Positions 15,413 to 23,795 of a DNA stretch of 64,000 nucleotides are shown one piece after another. This stretch comes from an uncultured Alistipes sp. (GTDB lineage: Bacteria > Bacteroidota > Bacteroidia > Bacteroidales > Rikenellaceae). Below the pieces are notes generated by a model. The model was not told the DNA's origin and ran no database searches. It was given only the letters and a program-made list of their open reading frames with translations. Every line of letters begins with the position of its first letter. Within the stretch, counting starts at the first letter, position 1. Position numbers and translations under genes: made by a program. Location of the stretch: the NCBI GenBank assembly GCA_944321965.1, contig CALUNH010000004.1, positions 1 through 64,000 on the forward strand, read 5' to 3'.

Positions 15413-17547
15413 CCGGACGGATTGTTGCTGCCGTGGTCGTGTGCGGGCTGACGTGTGCCTGCACTGCAGACCGGACCGGGGATACGGCCCCGCAGCGGAT
15501 GGTGACACGGCAGGTCCGGATCGAGGCCGCGGCTTCGGAGACCCGGACCGAACTGGCTTCGGACGGCTACAACATGCAGTGGAGCCCCGGTGACCGGATC
15601 GGGGTCTACGTCGAGAGCGGCGACAGCTTTACGACGACCAACGTGCCGCTGACCTTCGAGGGGACGGAGGCCTCCTCCAGCGGGACGTTCAGCGGGGAGA
15701 TTACGCTGACCGAGGGCGCCTCTTCCTATACGCTATATGCCTATTACCCCTATTCGGCGGGCAGCGGATCGAGTGCTTCGGGCGTGCCTTTCACGCTCGC
15801 CACGCAGCAGACGCAGTCCGCGGCGGGGGATTCGTCGCATCTGGGCGACTACGACTTTCTGGTGGCCGGGGCCGTGACGAGCACGACGGGCGATTTCGGG
15901 CCGCTGACCTTCAGCCACGCCTTTGCGGTGATCGAGGTCGACCTCACGGGATCGGGGACGATGGCCGGGAAGAGTGTCGAGTCGGTGATGCTCTTCGGGA
16001 CGGATGCCGCGACGGTCTCCTCGTCGGGCACGGTTTCCGGGACGGCGAACATGGCGGGCAGTTTTTCGGTCGACCTGACGTCGTCGACCGCTGCGGCCTC
16101 CTACGCAGGCGGTGCGGCGCAGATCAACTATTGCGGGGTGACCTTTTCGGAGCCTCCGACGCTCGGGACGGAGCCCGTGACGGCCTACCTGACGGTCAAT
16201 CCGGCGGACTATTCGCAGGGGGGCGGTGTGGTCTACGTCGTGGTGAGCACGACGGACGGCTATACGTCGACGTGGTCGATGCCGGGGATCGTGATTTCGG
16301 CGGCCCAGATGCCGGTCATCACGCAGGAGGTCGCGACGGGAACGGCCGCGGGGCCCACGGTCGAACTTTCGTCGTCGGGCGAGACGGCGAACTGCTATGT
16401 GGTGACGGTTCCGTCGCAGAGCTATTCGTTCGATGCGACGGTGGCCGGGAACGGCGTCATCCCGGACAGCCTCCAGCAGGCGGTGCAGCGCTACGAGGGG
16501 CGCACGCTGTCGGCCCAGATTACGGGCGGGGGCTATGCGAAACTGCTGTGGCAGAGCCAGCCGTGGCTGATCGAGCCGGGGAGCATCACCTATGCCGGCG
16601 GGGAGATCACCTTTGCGCTGACCGAACGTCCCACCGAACTGGGCGGGAATGCGGTGATTGCGCTCTATGCCGACGCCACGTCGGACGAGGCGTTGTGGAG
16701 CTGGCACATCTGGGTCACGGACCAGACCAACGAGGAGCTGCAGGCGGCGGCCGAGACCTATACGATGTACTCGACCTACGAAACGGTCTACGGGGCGGGT
16801 TCGGCGCAGATGATGGACCGCAATCTGGGGGCCGTCTACAAGGGAGACGGGCCCTATGCGCGGTCGTTCCGGGCGCCGCTTTTCCAGTGGGGCCGCAAGG
16901 ATCCCTTTCCGTGGGGCGACGTGGTTTACGATGCCGACAGCAATCCCTACAACTACCTTTCGGAGCGGACGGCGGTCCAGACGACCGGATCGCCTGGTCA
17001 GTATGTCGGTTATACGGGCAACACGTGGTATGCCACGGCGCATCCCGATACGTTCATCGCCACGACCCGGAGTTCCTCCTACGACTGGTATTGGGGCGGG
17101 GGGCAGGGTACGACCGCGGCCTGCCGCAACAATGCGCTGTGGGGGAATCCGAACGGCACGACCGTGGGTCAGGAGACGACCAAGACGCTCTTCGACCCAT
17201 GCCCGCCGGGCTGGAAGGTCCCGCATCCCTATGTCTTCAGCGCCTTCACGCAGACGGGCGCCACGGCGTCGGTATCGAGCGGTACGACGGAGGTGTCGGG
17301 GTCGTTCGTCCAGGGCTGGAACTTCATCTACAACGGCTCTTCGACGACCTACTATCCCGGTGTGGGCTATCGTTACGATGAATACGGGGCCTTTTTCTTC
17401 ACGCCGTCGGGTTATTACTGGACCAGTTCGCCTGCGCCTTCCGACTCGTTCGGGGCCTGGACCTTCGGGTTGACCTCGGCGACGGTCTACGAATGCTACG
17501 CCGATCCCCGGGGCTTCGGGCTTCCGGTCCGTTGCCAGCGGGATTGA
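15409..17547 (+). CDS. Fimbrillin-family lipoprotein with FISUMP-like C-terminal domain
   Basis: 712 residues. An N-terminal signal peptide ends in a lipobox-like TCAC (Cys18). Residues 40-310 resemble the fimbrillin/Mfa-like fold: SETRTELASDGYNMQWSPGDRIGVY, then LTFSHAFAVIEVDL, the usual two landmarks of that family. The last 250 residues resemble the Fibrobacter-type FISUMP domain: MMDRNLGAVY, CPPGWKVP, YYWTSS and the terminal GFGLPVRCQRD. It should be exported to the cell surface, either as a fimbrial tip or accessory component or as a free-standing surface lipoprotein; no other fimbrial gene is nearby. An alternative GTG start two codons upstream (15403) is less likely than the ATG that overlaps the preceding stop. 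Confidence 0.82.
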   Translation: MTGRIVAAVVVCGLTCACTADRTGDTAPQRMVTRQVRIEAAASETRTELASDGYNMQWSPGDRIGVYVESGDSFTTTNVPLTFEGTEASSSGTFSGEITLTEGASSYTLYAYYPYSAGSGSSASGVPFTLATQQTQSAAGDSSHLGDYDFLVAGAVTSTTGDFGPLTFSHAFAVIEVDLTGSGTMAGKSVESVMLFGTDAATVSSSGTVSGTANMAGSFSVDLTSSTAAASYAGGAAQINYCGVTFSEPPTLGTEPVTAYLTVNPADYSQGGGVVYVVVSTTDGYTSTWSMPGIVISAAQMPVITQEVATGTAAGPTVELSSSGETANCYVVTVPSQSYSFDATVAGNGVIPDSLQQAVQRYEGRTLSAQITGGGYAKLLWQSQPWLIEPGSITYAGGEITFALTERPTELGGNAVIALYADATSDEALWSWHIWVTDQTNEELQAAAETYTMYSTYETVYGAGSAQMMDRNLGAVYKGDGPYARSFRAPLFQWGRKDPFPWGDVVYDADSNPYNYLSERTAVQTTGSPGQYVGYTGNTWYATAHPDTFIATTRSSSYDWYWGGGQGTTAACRNNALWGNPNGTTVGQETTKTLFDPCPPGWKVPHPYVFSAFTQTGATASVSSGTTEVSGSFVQGWNFIYNGSSTTYYPGVGYRYDEYGAFFFTPSGYYWTSSPAPSDSFGAWTFGLTSATVYECYADPRGFGLPVRCQRD

Positions 17548-17571
17548 TCCCTGTGGCGGAGTCGGGGGCTT

Positions 17572-18525
17572 TTATCGGCTCTTCTCCCCGGAATCCTCCC
17601 GGTCCCCGGATCCGTTGCAGGGAGCCCCGATATGGCTGCGGATGCGTTCCAGGCCGCTGCGCGTAAGGGGAGTGCGTCCGCAGCGTTCGTCAAACTGTGC
17701 TTCGTCCATTCCGTACCACGCGGCGGCATCCATCGTCAGCGGATCGAAAACCGGGTCGAAAGCCCGGTTCCGGTGTTGCGGGGCGCGGCGGTTCCAGGGA
17801 CAGCAGCTCTGGCAGGCGTCGCATCCGAAGATCCAGCCGTCGAGACCGATCTCCGTGTCGGGTTTCCGTTCCACGGTGTGACAGGAGATGCAGCGTGCCG
17901 TATCGATTCCGCGTCCGGGCATGACGGCCCCCGCGGGGCAGTTCTCCACACAGGCCCGGCACTCCCCGCAGCGCGAACCTTCGAACGGCTTGTCGTAACG
18001 GTCGGCCTCTTCGGTAAGGATCAGCTCGCCCAGGACGACATAACTCCCGAATTGCGGGGTGACGAGCAGCGACTGCCGTCCGATCCACCCCAGCCCGGCC
18101 TCCACGGCCAGGAGCTTTTCGGCCAGGGGGGCCGTGTCGACGAAAGCGCGGCCGCGGACCTCGGGCGACGCCTCGCGCAGCCCCTCGAAGAGCTGGCGGA
18201 GCATCCGCCGCATCACCGCATGGTAGTCCTCGGCGCAGGCGTAGGAGGCGACCTTGGTGCGGTGCCCGTCGGGATAGCCGTCGCTCACGCGGTTTTTGTA
18301 GCCCACGGCGCAGATCACGGCCGTGCGGGCGCCGTCGACCAGTTTGCAGGGATCGAACCGCTTTTCCGTATTCCGCTCCAGATACTCCAGTGACGAGTGA
18401 TACCCCTTCCCGATCCATTCGCGGAATCGGGCTTCGGCGTCGGGGAGGTGTCGGCACGGCGCAAGGCCGCAGAGGTCGAATCCGATCCCGGCAGCCAGCC
18501 TTTTGGTATACGAAAGGTCGATCAT
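17572..18525 (-). CDS. queG: Epoxyqueuosine reductase QueG
   Basis: Last step of queuosine synthesis in tRNA: cobalamin- and Fe-S-dependent reduction of epoxyqueuosine. 317 residues, normal for the short form. Catalytic Asp130 lies in RAFVDTAPL. The first 4Fe-4S motif is CGECRACVENCP (Cys186, 189, 192, 196) and the second is built from CISC (212, 215) and CDACQSCCPWN (235-242). A -7 element TATTTTTG (18541-18548) lies only 15 bases from the ATG, so the leader is about 10 bases. Confidence 0.95.
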   Translation of the reverse strand: MIDLSYTKRLAAGIGFDLCGLAPCRHLPDAEARFREWIGKGYHSSLEYLERNTEKRFDPCKLVDGARTAVICAVGYKNRVSDGYPDGHRTKVASYACAEDYHAVMRRMLRQLFEGLREASPEVRGRAFVDTAPLAEKLLAVEAGLGWIGRQSLLVTPQFGSYVVLGELILTEEADRYDKPFEGSRCGECRACVENCPAGAVMPGRGIDTARCISCHTVERKPDTEIGLDGWIFGCDACQSCCPWNRRAPQHRNRAFDPVFDPLTMDAAAWYGMDEAQFDERCGRTPLTRSGLERIRSHIGAPCNGSGDREDSGEKSR

Positions 18526-18540
18526 GTTGATAATTTATGT

Positions 18541-18548
18541 CAAAAATA
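18541..18548 (-). promoter_or_regulatory. -7 promoter element for queG
   Basis: TATTTTTG on the minus strand, immediately upstream of queG; implies a very short leader. Confidence 0.6.
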
Positions 18549-18623
18549 GTATTTTTTGGTCGGAAATTCGTAATTTCGCCCCCGGATATTACGTTATTAT
18601 AACGGATTACAAGAACACACGTC

Positions 18624-20300
18624 ATGACTATAAATACATTCTACGAACTGGTCCGCAACAGCGTGGAGAAGTTCGCGTCCCGAATCGCCTACTCGATGTT
18701 CGACGGTGAGGATGTGACTTATGCCGAGGCGGGCCGTCGTATTGCCCGGGTGCAGGAGATCCTGACCACTTCGGGGCTTCGCCCCGGGGACAAGGTGGCC
18801 CTGCTGAGCAGCAACATGCCCAACTGGGGAGTCTGTTATCTGGCCGTCACGTCGGCCGGGATGGTTGCCGTGCCGATTCTCCCGGACTTCTCGGGCGAGG
18901 AACTCGACATGATTATCGAACATTCGGAAGCCAGGGCGCTGCTCGTTTCGGACCGTCTCTTTACGAAACTCTCGCGGCGGACCATCGACCGGCTGAACGT
19001 CGTGGTGCGCACGAAAAACCTCGGAGTCATTGCGCAGCATGTCCGGGAGGCGGGTGCTACGGGGATTCCGCAGCCCGGCGACCTGGCCGTGATCATCTAC
19101 ACCTCGGGTACGACCTCCAAGCCCAAGGGGGTGATGCTGACCCACGAGGCGCTCTGCAAACAGATCGAAATCTCGTCGGCCATCTTCCCGGTCGACGGTG
19201 AGGATACGTTCCTTTCGGTGCTTCCGCTGTCGCACACCTACGAGTGCTCGATCGGCATGATCTACCCCTTCTCGATGGGGGCGCGGGTGGTCTATCTGGA
19301 CCGTCCGCCCACGGCTTCGGCGCTGATGCCGGCGCTGCGGAGCGTGCGTCCCACGGTGATGCTCATCGTGCCGCTGGTCATCGAGAAGATCTACCGGCAC
19401 CAGGTGCTGGCCAAGTTCCAGTCGAACGGTTTCTGGCGCACGCTCTACCGGATCGGGTTCCTGCGCCGCTACCTGCACCGTGTGGCGGGCAAGAAGCTGA
19501 TGAAACTCTTCGGCCACCGGCTGCGGTTCCTGGGCATCGGGGGTTCGAAACTCGACGGCGGTGCCGAACGCTTCCTGCTGGAGGCGAAGGTCCCCTATGC
19601 CATCGGTTACGGACTGACGGAGACGGCCCCGTTGCTGGCCGGAGCGGCGCCTTCGCAGGTGCGCCTCGGATCCACGGGCCCGCAGGCCCCGGGGGTGCAG
19701 CTGCGGCTGGAGAACGTGAATCCCGAGACGCGGCAGGGCGAGATCGTGGCCCTGACTCCGAGCGTGATGCAGGGTTATTACAAGAATCCCGAAGCGACGG
19801 CCGAGGCCTTTACGGCGGACGGATGGTTCCGCACGGGCGACCTCGGGGAGTTCGACAAGGACGGCTGGCTCTACATCAAGGGGCGTCTGAAGAACATGAT
19901 CGTGGGCCCCGGCGGAGAGAACATCTACCCGGAGGATATCGAGAGCGTGCTGAACTCGCACGTCTGCATTGCGGATTCGATCGTCACGGAGCAGGAGGGG
20001 CGTCTGGTGGCGCTCGTGCACTTCAACCGCGACGAGATCGAGTCGATGATCGACGACTGGCGTGAGGAGTGGGAGTCGAAGAAGGAGGCCTGGGAGGCGA
20101 AGACCGAGCAGTTGAAGAAGGAGATCATGGATTTCGTGAATGCGAAGGTGAACCGGTTCTCGCGGATCTCCGAGGTGGTGGAGGAGAAGGAGGAGTTCGT
20201 GAAGACCCCGACGCAGAAGATCAAGCGTTTCCTCTATAACAAGAATACGCCGAACCCGAAGGAGAACCCCAAGGGCGGCTCCGCGGTGGAGAAGTCGTGA
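18624..20300 (+). CDS. AMP-forming long-chain acyl-CoA ligase
   Basis: 558-residue adenylate-forming enzyme that activates fatty acids to acyl-CoA. The AMP-binding P-loop YTSGTTSKPKG starts at Tyr159; later come YGLTETAPLLAG (motif A5), DGWFRTGDLGEFDKDG (A7) and the K-containing segment near the C-terminus (TPTQKIKRFLY). The last 60 residues include a charged, probably coiled-coil stretch. Residues 280-305 are Arg-rich and somewhat hydrophobic, consistent with membrane association. The gene is divergent from queG and ends before a strong terminator. Chain-length preference cannot be read from sequence. Confidence 0.92.
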   Translation: MTINTFYELVRNSVEKFASRIAYSMFDGEDVTYAEAGRRIARVQEILTTSGLRPGDKVALLSSNMPNWGVCYLAVTSAGMVAVPILPDFSGEELDMIIEHSEARALLVSDRLFTKLSRRTIDRLNVVVRTKNLGVIAQHVREAGATGIPQPGDLAVIIYTSGTTSKPKGVMLTHEALCKQIEISSAIFPVDGEDTFLSVLPLSHTYECSIGMIYPFSMGARVVYLDRPPTASALMPALRSVRPTVMLIVPLVIEKIYRHQVLAKFQSNGFWRTLYRIGFLRRYLHRVAGKKLMKLFGHRLRFLGIGGSKLDGGAERFLLEAKVPYAIGYGLTETAPLLAGAAPSQVRLGSTGPQAPGVQLRLENVNPETRQGEIVALTPSVMQGYYKNPEATAEAFTADGWFRTGDLGEFDKDGWLYIKGRLKNMIVGPGGENIYPEDIESVLNSHVCIADSIVTEQEGRLVALVHFNRDEIESMIDDWREEWESKKEAWEAKTEQLKKEIMDFVNAKVNRFSRISEVVEEKEEFVKTPTQKIKRFLYNKNTPNPKENPKGGSAVEKS

Positions 20301-20373
20301 CGGGGCTTGAGCCCGGGTCTGCCGAGGCAAGCCGGATCTCCCGGGCCGACAAAAAGTTCTTTGCGGGCCACTA

Positions 20374-20417
20374 ACACAGGAAAACCGCTTCGAATCATCG
20401 AAGCGGTTTTCCTGTGT
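20374..20417. terminator. Bidirectional terminator with perfect 20-bp stem
   Basis: ACACAGGAAAACCGCTTCGA, loop ATCA, then its exact reverse complement. It lies between the convergent acyl-CoA ligase and DUF2723 genes. Confidence 0.85.
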
Positions 20418-20481
20418 TTGGAAGAAGCTGATCCGGACTGACCGGGGCTTTCCCGCCTTTCGGCGACGTGTTATTCACATG

Positions 20482-23400
20482 TTATTCCACCGACTGCAGT
20501 TCGACCGAATCGGCCGTCGGGGTATCGCCCACGTCGATGAGGTTCTCTTCGGAGACACCCAATGTCCGGTAGTAGTCGTTCAGTTCGGCCACCACGTCCC
20601 GGCGTCCGGCATAGCTGGCCAGGTAGTAGACATCGCCCAGCTGGTCGAGTTTGTCGTCGATCAGATCCGAAACCATGTCGCCCTGGGCGCCGTCGAAACG
20701 CAGGTAGTATTCGATGTACTCGATCAGCGTGCGGGTGTATTCCCGCAACAGGGCGTCGCCCTTTTCGGCAGCCCCTTCGGCGCCCATGGCCGAGGCGGCG
20801 TAGTAGGCTTCGAGGAAGGGATAGGTGTTTGAGTCGGTGAAGCGGATCTGCGACGTCGGGAGTTTTTCGAGCCCCAGGTCGAGCAGCTCGACGGCTTCGT
20901 CGACGCGGTTCTCGCGCAGCAGCTCCTTGGCAACCCGGGCGAACGAGTCGCGGGCGTGCGAGGCCGAGAGGTTGTACTGGATGAAGTAATCGACGTAAAC
21001 CCTTGGATCGTTGAGGTTTCCGTAGCGGAAGGTCTCCTTGAGCAGCGGTGCGGCGTAATCGGCGTCGATGCGTCCGATCTCGTAGGGGTTCTGCACCGGC
21101 GTGAGGATCGGCACGAAACGGTAGGCATAGCCGTCAAACTGGAGGTAGTCCATCAGCCCGAGATCCTGCATGATGTAGACCTGCGTGAGGTAGACCGGAC
21201 GCTTCCAGTCGAAGTTGGCCAGCATGTCGAGGATCATCAGCTGGTTCTTGTCCAGCGAATTGCGCTTGATGTTGATATACACCGTATCGACCATCTTGTC
21301 GCGGTCCTTCTCGGCCACGATCCCCGAGGCGATGGCATTCTCCTTGTTCACGGGCAGGGCGATGCGTTTCGTGGGGATGTAGTCGGCCATGGTGCCGTCC
21401 GAGAGTTTGATCTGGCTCCGGGGGTCGTCGCTGCGCACGAAGTCGATCACGTCGCGGATCTCCACCGCGCGGTCGATGCTGTTCGTGACGTAGATCATGT
21501 CGTTGTTGTAGGTGTACTTGTGCTTGGGCAGCGAGAAGGGTACGCCGGGGGCCTCGTTGGCCCGGGTCTTCATCTCGTCGATGTACCATTCGCCCCCGAG
21601 GTACGACGTGTTCATGATCCGCACGTCGGGCCGCACGCCGTAGACCTCCTGGTTGTTCCACAGCGGGAAGGTGTCGTTGTCGCCGTAGTTGAGGATGATC
21701 GAGTTGGGCAGTGTCGACTGGAGGTAGTTCCAGCCGATGTCGCGGGCCATGGTGCGGTGCGAACGGTTGTGGTCGTCCCAGTTCTGGGCCGCGAGGATCC
21801 CCGGGACGCTCAGCGACACGAGTATGGCGGCCGCTGCCGGGATTGCGCTGCGGCGTTTGGTGCACTTCTCGAAGAGTTCGCGCAGGGCCAGCACCCCGAA
21901 TCCGATCCAGATCGAGAAGGCGTAGAACGATCCGGCATAAACGTAGTCGCGTTCACGGGGTTCGCCGGGCGAGGTGTTGAAGTAGAAGACCAGCGCCACG
22001 CCCATCATGATGAAGAGCCACATGACGATCGAGAAGTTGCGCGGATCGCGGTTCAACTGGTAGATCAGGCCGATCAACCCCAGCAGGAAGGGCAGGAAAT
22101 AGTAGGTGTTGCGGCCCTTGTTTTCGGCGATTTCGCGCGGCAGGTTGTCCTGCGGCCCGAGGTACATCTCGTCGATCCAGTCGATTCCCGAGAGCCAGTT
22201 TCCGTCGGTGATGGTCGTGCGCGAGGGCTGGATGTCGCTCTGGCGTCCGACGAAATTCCACAGGAAATAGCGCCAGTACATGTACGAGAGCTGGTAGTTG
22301 AAGAAGAAGTGGAGGTTTTCGCCGAAGGTCGGCTCCACGATGGTCCGCGTATCGCCGTAGGGGTCCGTATAGACGTGCTTGCGGCCGTAGTCGAGCACCT
22401 CGCCGCGCTGCGGGCGGCCCTGGGCGTCGCGTTGGATCTCGCCGTTTTCGTCGCGCAGCGTCTCGGTTTTCGTGCGGTAGGCGGCCCACTGCTTGTACTC
22501 CTTCTCGCCCTTGGCGTAGTTCCACATCCGCGGGAAGAGGGTCATGAACTCCGGGGCGTGGGTGTAGCCCGTCAGTACGGAGGTACGTTTGTACTTGCCG
22601 TCCTCGTCGAGATACCAGACGTGTTTCTCCTCGACGCCTTCGGGCGGAGCCGAGTACTGGGCGCCGTAGACGAGCGGGCGGCTGCCGTACTGGTCGCGGT
22701 TGAGCACCGAGAGCAGGGCGTGGGGGTTGTTCGGGTTGTTGGAGTTCATCGGCGGGTTGGCCGCGGCGCGGATGGTCATCGAGGCGTAGGACGAGAAGCC
22801 GACGAGCACCATCGTGGTCGAGATCAGGAAGAGGTTCAGCACCACGCGGCCCTTTTGGTGGGCTTTCCACGCGGCCCAGCCCAGGCCGAGGATCAGCGCC
22901 AGGGCGAAGACCACCATTCCGGAGTTGACGGGCAGCCCGAAGGTATTGACGAAGAGCGTGTCGACCTGGGCCCCGAACCAGACGGTGTAGGGGATGATGA
23001 TGTTGTTCAGGAAGATGATCAGCGCTCCGGCGAGCAGGGTTGTGGCGATGACGCCTTTCCAGGTGACGCGGTCGGTTTTGCGGAAGTAGTAGATGAAGAC
23101 CAGCGCGGGGATGCAGAGCAGGTTGAGGATGTGCACGCCGATGGAGAGTCCCATGAGGTAGGCGATCAGGACGATCCAGCGCGAGGCGTGGGGCTCGTCG
23201 GCCTGCTCCTCCCACTTGAGCATGAGCCAGACGACCAGCGCCGTGAACATCGACGAGAGTGCGTAAACCTCGCCTTCGATGGCCGAGAACCAGAAGGTGT
23301 CGGTGAAGGTGTAGGCCAGGGCTCCGACGGCTCCGGCGCCGAGGATGGCGACGACTCCCGGGGTGGTGAGTTCGGCGCCGTTGCGTGTGGCGAGGCGGCG

Positions 23401-23706
23401 GGCCAGGTGGGTGATTGTCCAGAAGAGGAAGAGAATGCAGAAGGCGCTGGCCAGGGAGTTCATGGCGTTGACGGCCATGCCCACGTAGTCGGGGTTTCCG
23501 AAGGCGAAGAGCGTGGCCAGGCGGGCCAGCATCATGAAGAGCGGGGCGCCGGGAGGGTGTCCGACTTCGAGTTTGTAGGAGGTGGCGATGAACTCCGAGC
23601 AGTCCCAGAGACTCGACACGGGTTCCATGGTCATCAGGTAGACGACGGCCGCAATGGCGAAGACGCCCCATCCGACGAGGTTGTTCCAGCGCTTGAAAAG
23701 GTGCAT
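20482..23706 (-). CDS. DUF2723 polytopic membrane protein
   Basis: 1074 residues. The N-terminal 170 residues are the DUF2723 domain, with the hallmark MEPVSSLWDCSEFIATSYKLEVGHPPGAPLF; Asp-Cys-Ser-Glu and Gly-His-Pro-Pro lie in the first periplasmic loop, as in GT-C-type glycosyltransferases. About 12-14 membrane segments fill residues 10-640. A soluble C-terminal part of about 400 residues faces the periplasm and ends in helical, TPR-like sequence (RENRVDEAVELLDLGLEKLP). The family is conserved in Bacteroidota and is likely a lipid-sugar-dependent glycosyltransferase; the acceptor is not known from this sequence. Downstream of the DEAD-box helicase gene with an 89-base gap. Confidence 0.85.
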   Translation of the reverse strand: MHLFKRWNNLVGWGVFAIAAVVYLMTMEPVSSLWDCSEFIATSYKLEVGHPPGAPLFMMLARLATLFAFGNPDYVGMAVNAMNSLASAFCILFLFWTITHLARRLATRNGAELTTPGVVAILGAGAVGALAYTFTDTFWFSAIEGEVYALSSMFTALVVWLMLKWEEQADEPHASRWIVLIAYLMGLSIGVHILNLLCIPALVFIYYFRKTDRVTWKGVIATTLLAGALIIFLNNIIIPYTVWFGAQVDTLFVNTFGLPVNSGMVVFALALILGLGWAAWKAHQKGRVVLNLFLISTTMVLVGFSSYASMTIRAAANPPMNSNNPNNPHALLSVLNRDQYGSRPLVYGAQYSAPPEGVEEKHVWYLDEDGKYKRTSVLTGYTHAPEFMTLFPRMWNYAKGEKEYKQWAAYRTKTETLRDENGEIQRDAQGRPQRGEVLDYGRKHVYTDPYGDTRTIVEPTFGENLHFFFNYQLSYMYWRYFLWNFVGRQSDIQPSRTTITDGNWLSGIDWIDEMYLGPQDNLPREIAENKGRNTYYFLPFLLGLIGLIYQLNRDPRNFSIVMWLFIMMGVALVFYFNTSPGEPRERDYVYAGSFYAFSIWIGFGVLALRELFEKCTKRRSAIPAAAAILVSLSVPGILAAQNWDDHNRSHRTMARDIGWNYLQSTLPNSIILNYGDNDTFPLWNNQEVYGVRPDVRIMNTSYLGGEWYIDEMKTRANEAPGVPFSLPKHKYTYNNDMIYVTNSIDRAVEIRDVIDFVRSDDPRSQIKLSDGTMADYIPTKRIALPVNKENAIASGIVAEKDRDKMVDTVYINIKRNSLDKNQLMILDMLANFDWKRPVYLTQVYIMQDLGLMDYLQFDGYAYRFVPILTPVQNPYEIGRIDADYAAPLLKETFRYGNLNDPRVYVDYFIQYNLSASHARDSFARVAKELLRENRVDEAVELLDLGLEKLPTSQIRFTDSNTYPFLEAYYAASAMGAEGAAEKGDALLREYTRTLIEYIEYYLRFDGAQGDMVSDLIDDKLDQLGDVYYLASYAGRRDVVAELNDYYRTLGVSEENLIDVGDTPTADSVELQSVE

Positions 23707-23795
23707 ATCGTTCTGTTCCTATATACTATACTGTTTCGGGAAGGGATGGGCCGGGAACCCTGCGGGCTCTTTTTCGCTCACCCTCCCCTCCTCGG

